This document shows positions 1-12,267 of a stretch of DNA of 64,000 nt, one piece after another. The first letter of the stretch is position 1. Each line of letters begins with the position of its first letter. Origin of the DNA: Alphaproteobacteria bacterium (lineage in GTDB: Bacteria > Pseudomonadota > Alphaproteobacteria > Micavibrionales > UBA2020); NCBI GenBank assembly GCA_016124645.1, contig WGNE01000024.1:17745-81744 (forward strand), in the 5' to 3' direction. The notes below the pieces were generated by a model. The model was not told where the DNA came from, ran no database searches, and worked only from the letters and a program-made list of their open reading frames with translations. The position numbers were made by a program, and so were the translations under genes.

Positions 1-235
1 TGTCCTGTGTCATCTCGGCTGGCTCCTTCAAAACGGCGGCGCAAAGGCTGCTTACAACTTTTTTTTATTCTGGCAAAGATTTTTCTTGCACGGGGGGGCG
101 AAAAACCTTATTCACGCATCTCTCGAAAATCAGAAAATGTTGCGATGAGCAGATGATTGCTGATGGGACAGACAGTAGTCGGTTCTATTGTTTTGCCAAT
201 TCAAACCCCTTTGACCAAAGAAGGAGACTTGAAGG

Positions 236-1126
236 ATGGTGTTACAGATTGCAAGCATAACCAAAGACAGGCCCGAGCTCTTCGGCCTGCTGGAGGAAGC
301 CTACCACACAATCTACGTACCCGCTTTCCCGGACGACGACGAGCGCGAGAGCCTCGACAAGTTCATGAAGGCCATAAACGGCGGATTTCCCGGCGTCGGC
401 ATTGCCGTGAATCTTCTGGGCGAAAACCTCGAAGATCCAGACAACTACGTGCTGAAGGGCATCAGCATCGCTTACTATTACGAGGAACAGAACGTCGGGC
501 TGCTGGCCTACAACGCCATCTCGCCCGCGCACCGCGAACGCGGCCTCGGCAAGCTGATGGTCCAAAGCCGCATCGACACGCTCAAGGAAATGGCGCGGGA
601 CGCGGGCAAAAAGCTCGGCCCCGTGTTCATCGAGGTCAACGACCCCGCGAAGGTTACGCCCGAGATGGACAGCATGGACCCGAACAAGCGCGTCGCCATC
701 TTCACCGACTGGGGCGCGAAGCAGATGCCGCTGGACTACGTGCAGCCGCCCGTGGACAGGGACAGCAACTACTGCGAAAACCTTTTGCTGATGAACTACC
801 CCGTGGACGGCAAATACGCCGACCGCAAGGGCGTGGAGGATTTCCTGCGCGCCATCTACCGCGACTACCGCAAGGAGCTGGCGGCGCAGGAGGGCGGGCC
901 GGAGCTTCGCACCGTGCGGGCGGACGACGACGCCTGTTTTCGCAAGATGAAGGCGCAGCTCGACAAGACGCGGATCAAAAGCGGCAAGAAGAACCGCCAG
1001 CCCGGCTACACGGTGGGCGTGCCCGGCTTCGACTTCCTGCACGCCGCCGCGCGCAAGACGCCGGAGGCCGTGAACGACGCCCGTCCGCAGACGCGCGCGC
1101 AGCGAAGACCCGCAGGGCCGTTTTAG
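236..1126 (+). CDS. GNAT-like N-acetyltransferase family protein
   Basis: ORF preceded by AAGGAG-type RBS; contains GNAT-like 'ISPAHRERGLGKLMVQSRIDTLKEMA'. Confidence 0.6.
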   Translation: MVLQIASITKDRPELFGLLEEAYHTIYVPAFPDDDERESLDKFMKAINGGFPGVGIAVNLLGENLEDPDNYVLKGISIAYYYEEQNVGLLAYNAISPAHRERGLGKLMVQSRIDTLKEMARDAGKKLGPVFIEVNDPAKVTPEMDSMDPNKRVAIFTDWGAKQMPLDYVQPPVDRDSNYCENLLLMNYPVDGKYADRKGVEDFLRAIYRDYRKELAAQEGGPELRTVRADDDACFRKMKAQLDKTRIKSGKKNRQPGYTVGVPGFDFLHAAARKTPEAVNDARPQTRAQRRPAGPF

Positions 1127-2466
1127 GGAGAGGCGGGGGCCTTCGACGCCTCCGCCGCCTTCGCGTCCTCACGCGGCGCGGGCGAAACCGTGGCGATGAG
1201 GGAGGTCACGGGCTTCCACGCGGCGACTTCGGTCTTGATGCGCGCGATGTCGTCCTCGCCCAGATGGCTTTCCGCTGTGGTGAGCGCATAGGAAGAGAGG
1301 GTTTTCTGGTGGCTTTGCGCGGCGGCGGTCTTGTCCGACAGCGCGTACCAGAAGGCGGCCTGATGCCAGTCCTGCTTTACGCCTTCGCCGTGTTCGTAGA
1401 GGCGGCCCATGTACATTTGCGCGGCGGCGTTGCCCTGATCCGCCGAGCGGCGGAACCATGTGGCGGCTTTAGCGATATCTTTCTGCACGCCCGGCGCGCC
1501 GTTGTAGGACATGATTCCGAGGTTGAAGGCGGCGGTGGCGTCGCCGGTTTTCGCCTTTTCCATCTGCCAGCGTTGCATTGCGAGCGACGTGTCCGACAGC
1601 TTTTTATGCAGGTGGTCGAGATAGTCGAGAAGTCTGCGCGCATCGTCGTTCCCCTGCGCTGAGGATTTTTTCAGCCAGACGCGCGCCTTGGCCGTGTCGT
1701 TGCGCACGCCGTCGCCCGTCAGCAGGATGCGGCCGAGACTGTATTGCCCGTCGGCGTTTCCGGCGTTGGCGGACCTGTAGATGAGCTTTGCGCCTGCGAT
1801 CTTGTCCTGTTTCACGCCCTGTCCGCTCATGTAGAGCGCGCCCAGAATGTTTTCCGCATCGTGCAGGTTGTCGCGCGGGTTTTCCTTCACGTATTTTTTC
1901 AGGATGCCGGCGGCTTTCGCGTAATCCTTCTTCACGCCGCGGCCGGACAGGTAGAGCATGGCCATCTGATACTGCGCGGCGGTGGAGCCGTCGTCCATGG
2001 CGCGCCGGATCAGGGCGACGCCTGTTTCCTCGTCTTTCTTTACACCGATTCCTTGTAGATAATAGTTGCCGAGGTGCAGCTCGGCCGAGGGGTATTTTTG
2101 CGCGGCGGCTTTTTTGTACCATTCGGCGGACTGGACGTCGTCCTGTTTCACGCCGCTGCCGTAATGGTATGAAACGCCAAGGTCGTACTGGCATTGCGCG
2201 TCGCCGAGGTCGGCGGCCTTGCGGTACCATTTGTTCGCCTCGATATAATCGAGCTGTTGCCTGTATTTGGCGAGCTCGGGGTGGTATTGCAGGGCGGACG
2301 GCGGGGTGCTGTAGATCATGCCCAGCCGGTGCGCCGCCCAGATGCTGCCGTGGTCGGCGCGCCAGCGCAGCGCGGGGAGGCTGTCGCCGTAAACCGTGAA
2401 GGCGATGCCTGCCGAGATGAACGAAATCAGCGCAATAATGGCGAAGGGAACGGCCAGTTTTTTCAT
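1123..2466 (-). CDS. Sel1-like repeat (SLR/TPR-like) membrane-anchored protein
   Basis: N-terminal hydrophobic anchor followed by many Sel1 motifs (A..WYRKAADLGDAQCQYDLGVSYHYGSGVKQD). Confidence 0.88.
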   Translation of the reverse strand: MKKLAVPFAIIALISFISAGIAFTVYGDSLPALRWRADHGSIWAAHRLGMIYSTPPSALQYHPELAKYRQQLDYIEANKWYRKAADLGDAQCQYDLGVSYHYGSGVKQDDVQSAEWYKKAAAQKYPSAELHLGNYYLQGIGVKKDEETGVALIRRAMDDGSTAAQYQMAMLYLSGRGVKKDYAKAAGILKKYVKENPRDNLHDAENILGALYMSGQGVKQDKIAGAKLIYRSANAGNADGQYSLGRILLTGDGVRNDTAKARVWLKKSSAQGNDDARRLLDYLDHLHKKLSDTSLAMQRWQMEKAKTGDATAAFNLGIMSYNGAPGVQKDIAKAATWFRRSADQGNAAAQMYMGRLYEHGEGVKQDWHQAAFWYALSDKTAAAQSHQKTLSSYALTTAESHLGEDDIARIKTEVAAWKPVTSLIATVSPAPREDAKAAEASKAPASP

Positions 2467-2563
2467 CGGAAACCCTATCGTTCAGGATGTCATGGAATAT
2501 TGCCGGAATTTTACGCGCCGGATGACTGCAGGGGCAAGAATTTATTGAATATGCGCTTGCGGA

Positions 2564-2992
2564 CTACTTCTTCAACGTCGCGCCGTTGGTGCCGCCGAAA
2601 AGGGAGGGGATGACGTTGGTGTAGCTCGCGCCAAAGACGCGGCTGCGCGAGAAAGGCTCGTCCGGCTCGAAACTCACCTCCAGCGATCCCTCGCCGAGGC
2701 TGGTGATGTCCACCCGCACGTTGTTTTTGGAGGAGGCGTTGATGAGCTGGCGGAAGCCGACCATCTTTTCCACGTCGCTGTCGTCGATGAGCCCCTGCGT
2801 GCTGTAGGACATGCTGTGGCGGTTGAAATTCTGCATGAGAACGCTCATGCCTTCCGTGGTTTCTTCCCGGGCTGTCTCATGGCTCGCGGGCTGGGGGACG
2901 ATGCGGGAAATGCCGCGCAGCCAGCGGTCGATCTCGCCCATGTCGATGACCTTCTGCAGCGGAAGCGCTAATTCATTGATATCTTTTGACAT
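2564..2992 (-). CDS. hypothetical protein
   Basis: Intact ORF; start chosen at MSKDINEL. Confidence 0.5.
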   Translation of the reverse strand: MSKDINELALPLQKVIDMGEIDRWLRGISRIVPQPASHETAREETTEGMSVLMQNFNRHSMSYSTQGLIDDSDVEKMVGFRQLINASSKNNVRVDITSLGEGSLEVSFEPDEPFSRSRVFGASYTNVIPSLFGGTNGATLKK

Positions 2993-3169
2993 TCCAGCAA
3001 ATCCCGGCACAACGCCGGCCCCATGAACAAAAAGATAACCCTGTCTTTATATTATGTGAAAAAAGCGGCGGGGTCAAGGAAGGCGGGCGTTGGTGCGCTG
3101 CGGTTTTTTTCCTGTTTCCCTTACCGTAAAAATGTTAAGTTTCGGTGATTTTTTGACAGGAATTAAAGC

Positions 3170-5519
<2,350 letters not shown>

Positions 5520-5545
5520 TCCATCAGGCAAGCTGAATTGAAAAG

Positions 5546-5574
5546 CACGGGCGTTTCGGCGCCCGTGTTTTTTT
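5546..5574 (+). terminator. Rho-independent terminator
   Basis: CACGGGCG-TTTCGG-CGCCCGTG followed by T7, just after the aminotransferase stop. Confidence 0.85.
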
Positions 5575-5638
5575 ATCCGCATCCTCTTTTTCCACACCCG
5601 CCTGCGCGGGCATGGCGAAGCTTTTGGGGTGGGGGTAT

Positions 5639-6871
5639 TTACGCGCTGCGGGGCAGGGTTTCGGCGATCTTGTCGGCAAGGCGGCGGGCGACGTCTTTCT
5701 TGGACAGCTCGGGCCATGTCTCGGCGTCCAGCTTGCTGTCCGCGTCGCGGCGCAGCAGGGTGACGGTGTTCTCGTCCTGCCCGAAGATCTTGCCGCCGCC
5801 GACGTCGTTCAGCACCAGCCAGTCGCAGCCCTTGCGATCTATCTTCTGTTTCGCGTTCTCCAGCCCGTCATGCGTTTCGGCGGCGAAGCCGACGACGAGT
5901 TTCGGGCGGCGGTTGCTTTGCGAGAGGGTGGCGAGGATGTCGGGGTTCTGCACCAGCTTGAGGGACAGCCCGGCCTCGCCGGATTTCTTGATTTTCTGCT
6001 CCGCGGGTTCCGCCGCGCGGTAATCGGCGACGGCGGCGGCGCAGACGGCGATGTCGGCGGGCAGGGACTTCAGGCAGGCGTCCAGCATCTGCTGCGCGGT
6101 TTCGACGTGCAGCACGCGCACCCGCGCGGGGTCCGGCACCTGCACCGGCCCGCTGACCAGCGTGACGGCGGCGCCCGCCATTGCCAAAGCCTCGGCGATC
6201 GCGTGGCCCTGTTTGCCGGAGGAACGGTTGCCCAGAAAGCGCACGGGGTCCAGCGGCTCGAAGGTCGGCCCGCTGGTGACGAGGGCGCTCAGCCCCTTCA
6301 GCGGGGCGTTATCCTGAAAAAAATCGCATACGGCGCGCACGAGGTCGGGAACTTCCGGCAGGCGGCCCGTGCCGGTTTCCCCGCAGGCCATGTCGCCCGC
6401 GCCGGGGGTGATGACGCGATAGCCGCGCTTGTGCAATGTCTGCACGTTGTCCTGCACGGCCTTGTTCTGCCACATGACGGGGTTCATGGCGGGGGCCAGC
6501 ATGACGGGCCGGTCGGTCGCGAGCAGCACGGTGGAGGCGAGGTCGTCCGCCAGCCCCTGCGCCGCGCGGGCGATGATGTTCGCGCTGGCGGGCGCGACGA
6601 GCACGAGGTCGCAGTCGCGCGCGAGGCGGATGTGCCCCATCTCCTGCTCGTCCGTGAGCGAGAAGAGGTCGGTATAGGCCTTGTTCTCGGACAGCGAGGC
6701 GACGGAGAGCGGCGTGATGAACTGCGCCCCGCCGGAGGTGAGGATGCAGCGCACGTCAGCGCCCTCGTCGCGCAAGCGGCGGATGAGGTCGAGGCTCTTG
6801 TACGCGGCCACGCTGCCGGAAATGATCAGCAATATGCGGAGGCCGGAAAGGTTTTGCGACGTGGTTGCCAT
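5639..6871 (-). CDS. coaBC: bifunctional phosphopantothenoylcysteine decarboxylase / phosphopantothenate-cysteine ligase
   Basis: 'ILLIISGSVAAYKSLDLIRRLRD', 'LAPAMNPVMWQNKAVQDN', 'VTSGPTFEPLDPVRFLGNRSSGKQG'. Start placed at MATTSQN. Confidence 0.95.
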   Translation of the reverse strand: MATTSQNLSGLRILLIISGSVAAYKSLDLIRRLRDEGADVRCILTSGGAQFITPLSVASLSENKAYTDLFSLTDEQEMGHIRLARDCDLVLVAPASANIIARAAQGLADDLASTVLLATDRPVMLAPAMNPVMWQNKAVQDNVQTLHKRGYRVITPGAGDMACGETGTGRLPEVPDLVRAVCDFFQDNAPLKGLSALVTSGPTFEPLDPVRFLGNRSSGKQGHAIAEALAMAGAAVTLVSGPVQVPDPARVRVLHVETAQQMLDACLKSLPADIAVCAAAVADYRAAEPAEQKIKKSGEAGLSLKLVQNPDILATLSQSNRRPKLVVGFAAETHDGLENAKQKIDRKGCDWLVLNDVGGGKIFGQDENTVTLLRRDADSKLDAETWPELSKKDVARRLADKIAETLPRSA

Positions 6872-6944
6872 GTACCCATTATATAGGCAAACTGGCGGGG
6901 CGGGCAAATGGCATCCCGCTATCCCTCTGTTTTCAGGATGAATT

Positions 6945-8204
6945 ATGATTAACCCCGAAGAGCTTTTGCGGCAAATGTTTCAGGCGGCCATCGCCGCCGC
7001 CCAGCCCGCGCTCTGCGTGCCGCCGCACCTGCCCGCTGCGCCGAAGGGCAGGCTGGTGGTGCTGGGGGCGGGCAAGGCCTCGGCGGCCATGGCGAAGGCG
7101 GTGGAGGACAATTGGAAGGGAGAACTTTCCGGCCTCGTCGTCACCCGCTACGGCTACGAGGTGCCCTGCGCGCGCATCGAGATCGTGCAGGCCGCCCACC
7201 CCGTGCCGGATAAGGCGGGGGAGCAGGCGGCGCGGCGCATGCTGGATCTCGCCGAAAACCTGACGGCGGATGATACGGTTCTTTGCCTCATCTCCGGCGG
7301 CGGTTCCTCGCTTCTGCCCTTGCCGCTCGAAGGGCTGACGCTGGAAGACAAGCAGGCGGTGAACCGCGCATTGCTCGTCTCCGGCGCGCCGATATCCGAG
7401 ATGAACACGGTGCGCCGCCACTTGTCCGCCATCAAGGGCGGGCGGCTGGCGGCGGCATGCCATCCGGCGAAAGTCGTGAACCTTTTGATCTCCGACGTGC
7501 CGGGGGACGACCCCGCCGACATCGCCTCCGGTCCCACGGTGGGCGACGCCACCACCTGCGCCGATGCGCTGGCGATTTTGGGGAAATACGATATCGACGC
7601 GCCGCCCGCTGTCTTGAAAATTTTGCAGGACGGCAGCGGCGAAAGCGTGAAGCCGGATGACGCGCGGCTCGCCTCCGTCGAAACCCATCTCGTCGCCACG
7701 CCGATGATGGCGCTGGAAAAATCCGCCGCCGTCGCGCGGGAAAACGGCGTCACGCCCTACATACTGGGGGATGACATCGAGGGCGAGGCGCGGGCCGTGG
7801 GGCGCGACATGGCCGCGCTGGCGCTGGAGGTCGCGGCGGACACCACGGAATACAGGCGCCCCTGCGTGCTGCTCTCGGGCGGGGAGACGACGGTGACCGT
7901 CACGGGCGATGGCACCGGCGGGCGCAACGTGGAATTCCTGCTCGCCCTCGGCATCGCGCTTGGCGGGCGTGACGGCATTTACGCGCTGGCGGGGGATACC
8001 GACGGGGTGGACGGCATGGCCGAGGTCGCGGGCGCCCTCTGGCGGCCCGATACGGCGGAACGCGCGTCCCAGAAAGGCATCAACCCGCAAAAAAGCCTCG
8101 AAAACAACGACGGCCACGGATTTTTCGACGCCCTGAACCTCTGCGTCATCACCGGCCCCACGCGCACCAACGTGAACGATTTTCGGGCGGTTTTAATCCT
8201 CTAG
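6945..8204 (+). CDS. glycerate kinase type-2 family (DUF4147)
   Basis: 'VVLGAGKASAAMAKAVE', 'CLISGGGSSLLPLP', 'LLSGGETTVTVTGDGTGGRNVEFLLALG'. Confidence 0.92.
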   Translation: MINPEELLRQMFQAAIAAAQPALCVPPHLPAAPKGRLVVLGAGKASAAMAKAVEDNWKGELSGLVVTRYGYEVPCARIEIVQAAHPVPDKAGEQAARRMLDLAENLTADDTVLCLISGGGSSLLPLPLEGLTLEDKQAVNRALLVSGAPISEMNTVRRHLSAIKGGRLAAACHPAKVVNLLISDVPGDDPADIASGPTVGDATTCADALAILGKYDIDAPPAVLKILQDGSGESVKPDDARLASVETHLVATPMMALEKSAAVARENGVTPYILGDDIEGEARAVGRDMAALALEVAADTTEYRRPCVLLSGGETTVTVTGDGTGGRNVEFLLALGIALGGRDGIYALAGDTDGVDGMAEVAGALWRPDTAERASQKGINPQKSLENNDGHGFFDALNLCVITGPTRTNVNDFRAVLIL

Positions 8205-8266
8205 ATGCCACCTGCGGTTTTGCTGTAGATTGAGGTTGTCCATCGCTCCAATTTCAGGAAAGAAAA

Positions 8267-9073
8267 ATGCTGCGCTTTCTTTTTGTTTCATTCTTCCTGC
8301 TGGCCTTTTCAGGTACGGCAAATGCTAGGTCATGTGTAACACCGGAAAACGGCGTAAAAGAATCGGATGTTGTTTTTAAGGGGAGGGCTCTCTCAATCGT
8401 AACGCAAGATTGGAAGCTGACGAATGAGGATGAAAGGCAACTCCAAATAGTTAGCGGGGTTGAGCGCGCGGCATATATGAAATACTGGTTGGGAAAGAAG
8501 CTGACAATAAAATTCCATGTCATTGAGGCGTATAAAGGCGTTGAAGGAAGCGAGGTGGAAATAGTGGATGGTACAGGAGGAGTGTCTTCCTCAGGTGCAG
8601 ATTACCGCATAGGAAAAATTTATGTCGTATATGCGGACAGAAGCCGTGATGGCTTTAATAGCCCAAGTTGTGGAATGGGCGTTGTCTTGGATCACCCTGT
8701 GGATAGTCATGACAAGTACGGGGCACAGTTGGCTGTTTTCAAAGCTCAATCGGGTGTATTCAAGAAGCTGGTTGCTGAATATCCGGATAATGCTGAAATC
8801 TATCGTTATCAGGCGATATTTGACGAGGATTACAAAGACTATGCTGCCGCAGAAAAAGCTTACAGCACAGGATTAAGTCTAAGCGCCGAAAGCTGGCGTT
8901 TCCTTTTAGGGTATGGGCGTGTTCTGTTTTTACAAGGAAAGTACAAGGAAGCGCTCCCGGCGTTGGAAAAGCTGAAAAACCATAAGGAGGCTCACCAGAT
9001 GTACGTTCAGGCGCTGGCGAAGCTTGGGGAGAGCGGGGGCAAGGCCGCTCCCGTGGTAGAAGAGGGGCGCTGA
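8267..9073 (+). CDS. secreted protein with NTR/TIMP-like N-terminal region and TPR-like C-terminus
   Basis: Signal peptide (MLRFLFVSFFLLAFSGTANA); 'VVFKGRAL...F.VIEAYKGVEGSEVEI...YRIGKIYVVYA' pattern; C-terminal helical repeats. More AT-rich than neighbours. Confidence 0.5.
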   Translation: MLRFLFVSFFLLAFSGTANARSCVTPENGVKESDVVFKGRALSIVTQDWKLTNEDERQLQIVSGVERAAYMKYWLGKKLTIKFHVIEAYKGVEGSEVEIVDGTGGVSSSGADYRIGKIYVVYADRSRDGFNSPSCGMGVVLDHPVDSHDKYGAQLAVFKAQSGVFKKLVAEYPDNAEIYRYQAIFDEDYKDYAAAEKAYSTGLSLSAESWRFLLGYGRVLFLQGKYKEALPALEKLKNHKEAHQMYVQALAKLGESGGKAAPVVEEGR

Positions 9074-9169
9074 TTCTCTGAATTTGCCGTCCTTTTTCTG
9101 GGCCCCCGGCGCATTAACCCTTTGTTAGCGTTGAAGGGATAGGCTGAATAATGATGGGAGCATGCCAAT

Positions 9170-9616
9170 ATGGACAGTCGGGATAGAGACGCAATGTTTC
9201 GGCGCGGCACCGCGGAAGAGATTCTGGCGGCGCTTTCGCCGCTTATCGACCTGCCCCGGTCCGAGCAGGCATCGCGCCCCGCGCTGGAAACCCTGCTGAA
9301 ACTGGTGGTGGAGGCGCTGGTCTTCCTGCGCGAGGAAAAGCGCAAGACCATGAAGCTGGAGTCGGTCTGCGACGCGACGTCATTCGAAGGCGTCGTCGGG
9401 CTCGCCTATAACGAAAGCCTGCCGCCGGATATGCGCACGGCCATCGCCGATTACCTCTACGAGCTGCCGGGCTTCGTGCTGGAAGCGGTGAACGCGGAGG
9501 GCGGCAAAAGCGACGATCCCATCTACGCCAATCTGGATATCGACGTGCCGCGCAAGCAGCACGATCATTACCGCAGCTTCCTCCTGAAGTCTCTGGCGAC
9601 GGAGGCGGCGGCGTGA
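9170..9616 (+). CDS. hypothetical protein
   Basis: Intact 148-aa ORF between separately transcribed genes. Confidence 0.5.
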   Translation: MDSRDRDAMFRRGTAEEILAALSPLIDLPRSEQASRPALETLLKLVVEALVFLREEKRKTMKLESVCDATSFEGVVGLAYNESLPPDMRTAIADYLYELPGFVLEAVNAEGGKSDDPIYANLDIDVPRKQHDHYRSFLLKSLATEAAA

Positions 9617-9761
9617 CGCGCCGCGAGGTCTCCGGCATTTTAACTAAATCCCTTTGAAAAAGTTCATCTTTTTACGCAGGGTTTTCAGCCCGCGCGTCGT
9701 AGAATATTATATACGCCACGTTGTTTTTCGGTTTTGCCCGGCGCGCCGGGGAGGGGTTCAC

Positions 9762-10748
9762 ATGATAAATAAAGTCATTTTCGGGTTTTTAGCGTTTTTC
9801 GTTCTTCTGGCGCCATCGGCGGCGCGGGCGGCCGGTTCGTCGGACGACAACGCCGTCATCGGCACCATCCTCGAGGTGCAGGGCAGGGCGACGGTGGAAG
9901 ACGCCATGGGCAGCCACGCCGCGGCCGTCAACGGCGAGATTCACATGAACGACCTCGTCTCGACCGGGCCGGATTCGCATGTCTTCATCCTGCTCATCGA
10001 CAATACCGAATGGACGCTGGACCAGAACAGCAAGTTCAAGGTGGATGAATACGTCTTCGACCCCGACGACGGATCGCAGAACAAGGCCCGCTATTCGGTC
10101 CTGCAGGGCGCGATCGACTACGTCAGCGGCCTCGTCGCGCACGCACGCCCGGACCCGGACGTGAAAATATCGAGCCCCGTCGGTTCCATCGGCATTCGCG
10201 GGACGGATATGTGGTGCGGCGAGATCGACGGGCAATACGGCGTGATGGTGAAGGAGGGCAAGGTCGATGTCAACACCATGGCCGGCAGCACGACCGTCCG
10301 CCAGGGGATGGGCACCTTCATCGCCAACCGCAACAGCAGGCCGACCAGTCCCCACGTCTGGGGTCAGGCGAAGATGGACAAGATCCGCGCGCTCATCGAC
10401 CTGAAGGACCAGATGCGCATCCGCTCGCGCGTGCAGAACATGCAGTCGCGCCAGCTGCAGCTGCGCCAGAAGCTGAAGGCCGTGCAGGACCAGCGCCGCG
10501 AGAAGCTGCAGGATCGCCGTCAGGACCGCCAGCAGAAGATGCAGGACCAGCGCCAGCAACGCCGCGAACAGCTGCAAGACAGGATGCAGGACCGGATGCA
10601 GGACCGTCGGGGCAAGTGGCGGCAGGGCCGGAACGATGACGATGATGATAATGACGGCACCGATCTTTCCGCCGAACAGCAGCAACGTGCCGCGCAGCGT
10701 CAGGCGGTCATCCAGAGCCTGCGCGCCCGACGAACGGGACGAAGATGA
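9762..10748 (+). CDS. FecR-domain secreted protein with Q/R/D-rich repetitive C-terminal tail
   Basis: Signal peptide MINKVIFGFLAFFVLLAPSAARA; FecR-like 'SSPVGSIGIRGTDMWCGEIDGQYGVMVKEGKVDV'; tail 'RREKLQDRRQDRQQKMQDQRQQRREQLQDRMQDRMQDRR'. Confidence 0.8.
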   Translation: MINKVIFGFLAFFVLLAPSAARAAGSSDDNAVIGTILEVQGRATVEDAMGSHAAAVNGEIHMNDLVSTGPDSHVFILLIDNTEWTLDQNSKFKVDEYVFDPDDGSQNKARYSVLQGAIDYVSGLVAHARPDPDVKISSPVGSIGIRGTDMWCGEIDGQYGVMVKEGKVDVNTMAGSTTVRQGMGTFIANRNSRPTSPHVWGQAKMDKIRALIDLKDQMRIRSRVQNMQSRQLQLRQKLKAVQDQRREKLQDRRQDRQQKMQDQRQQRREQLQDRMQDRMQDRRGKWRQGRNDDDDDNDGTDLSAEQQQRAAQRQAVIQSLRARRTGRR

Positions 10749-10781
10749 CGCCGCGCCGTCACCGCGCGACGAATGACGAAA

Positions 10782-10814
10782 AACCGCCCCGGCATTTTTA
10801 CGGGGCGGTTTTTT
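10782..10814 (+). terminator. Rho-independent terminator
   Basis: AACCGCCCCG loop CGGGGCGGTT followed by a T run. Confidence 0.85.
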
Positions 10815-10834
10815 GCTTTGTGTTCCTTATGCGG

Positions 10835-11317
10835 TCAGTGTTGCGGAGAGGGCATCACGGGAACGCTTTGCTGCGGCACCATGTCGTCGGGCTGCGGGGG
10901 CGGCACGACCGCGCCGCCGCCGTCATACCCTCCGGTTCCGCCGGACATGCCGTCATCGGGCGGAACATATCCGGGCGTGGTTTCTCCCGGCATGGTTTCT
11001 CCGGGCATGGCCTCGCCCGTGCCGCCGGTCGATGCGCCGGGCGGGGCGTATCCGCCGCCATCCATGTCCGGCGGCGGGGCGGCGGGCGCGCGCTTGCCGC
11101 TCGTTTCGTCGCCGGGTTCCTGATAGCCCGGCTCGCCGGGGCAGGGGCTGAATTCGCAATTGGGGCCGGTGGGGCTGGAGCTATGCACGCCGTCCGGGCA
11201 GAGCTTGGCGATCATCGGGCAGGCCCGCATGACCATCGCATCCGCGGTTCCGGGCAAGGCCGCGGCCCCCATGAGCCCGAGCGCCAGAACCGGCGCCATG
11301 CTGTAAATCGCTTTCAT
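10835..11317 (-). CDS. small secreted Pro/Gly-rich protein
   Basis: Signal peptide MKAIYSMAPVLALGLMGAAALPGTADA with good RBS; 'GEAMPGETMPGETTPGY' low-complexity tail. Confidence 0.65.
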   Translation of the reverse strand: MKAIYSMAPVLALGLMGAAALPGTADAMVMRACPMIAKLCPDGVHSSSPTGPNCEFSPCPGEPGYQEPGDETSGKRAPAAPPPDMDGGGYAPPGASTGGTGEAMPGETMPGETTPGYVPPDDGMSGGTGGYDGGGAVVPPPQPDDMVPQQSVPVMPSPQH

Positions 11318-11488
11318 CTTTCCCCTCCGATGAAAAATTTTCGTCCTTTTCATGATAGCAGAAATAGCGCGCGGGGAAAAATGATGTGCCGCGCCGTTTC
11401 AGCTGTTTCGTAAAACGAGAGGCTGTGGACACAGTAATGGTTGCGGGGTAATGTGGCGCAAAAATGTTGCACAGAAATGAGGGGTGTC

Positions 11489-12243
11489 ATGCGTGTTTTT
11501 CAACTCCGCCGTTCCGCGGGTATCTTTTTCACTTTTGTGATACTGGCTCTTTGGCTGTTCCTGCGCCTGTCGCGCAGGCGGCCAACAAGGTTTCCGGTCC
11601 CGATATCACCAAGGGTCAGGTCGATCTCGAATACCGCGGCGGCTATGACAGCGACGATCTGGCGGCGCGCGACCGTGTGCAAACCCATAAATTCGACCTT
11701 GGCTACGGCGTGACGGACCGCTGGCGCGTGGAGACGATAGGCGTGGCCAGCGGCAAGACCGGCAATGTGGAATGGGGAACGCAGGAAGCCATCGTCAAGT
11801 ATCAGGTGTTCAAAAAAGGCGAGTGGTGGAGCCGTCTTGCGCTGCAGGGGGATTACAAATTCGCCCTGCAAAGCGGCAAGCCCGACAAGCTCGATTTCGA
11901 GATTCTGGCGGCGAAGGACACGGGCCCCTTCGCCCACGCACTGAACCTGCATTTCGAGAACGAAGTGGGGGAATACGCCCGCGGCGCGACGGACGTGAAC
12001 TTCGGATGGAAAACGCGCTACCATCTGCAGCCGCATTTCGACCCCGGCGTGGAATTCTACGGCGATTTCGGCAAGCTTGACGCCGCGCATAGGACGGCGG
12101 AAAAATTCCAGCTTGGACCGGCTTTTTACGGCAAGATCGCCGATGGTTTCAGCTATGACGTCGGCTATCTCTTCGCCCTGAACAACAACACCACGGACGG
12201 TCGCTTCAAGTTCATCCTGAGCTATGCGTTTTCGGCGCTGTAA
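11489..12243 (+). pseudogene. outer-membrane beta-barrel-like protein with apparent frameshift in the signal peptide
   Basis: Signal-peptide-like MRVFQLRRSAGIFFTFVI in one frame; '..LAVPAPVAQA|ANKVSGPD...' barrel-like mature part ending 'FKFILSYAFSAL' in the adjacent frame (ORF 11464..12243). Confidence 0.55.
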
Positions 12244-12267
12244 GGGGGATTGGTTAAGTGAGGAAAA

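Noticed and set aside
5612-6886. 424-aa plus-strand ORF
   Set aside because: Antisense shadow of coaBC.
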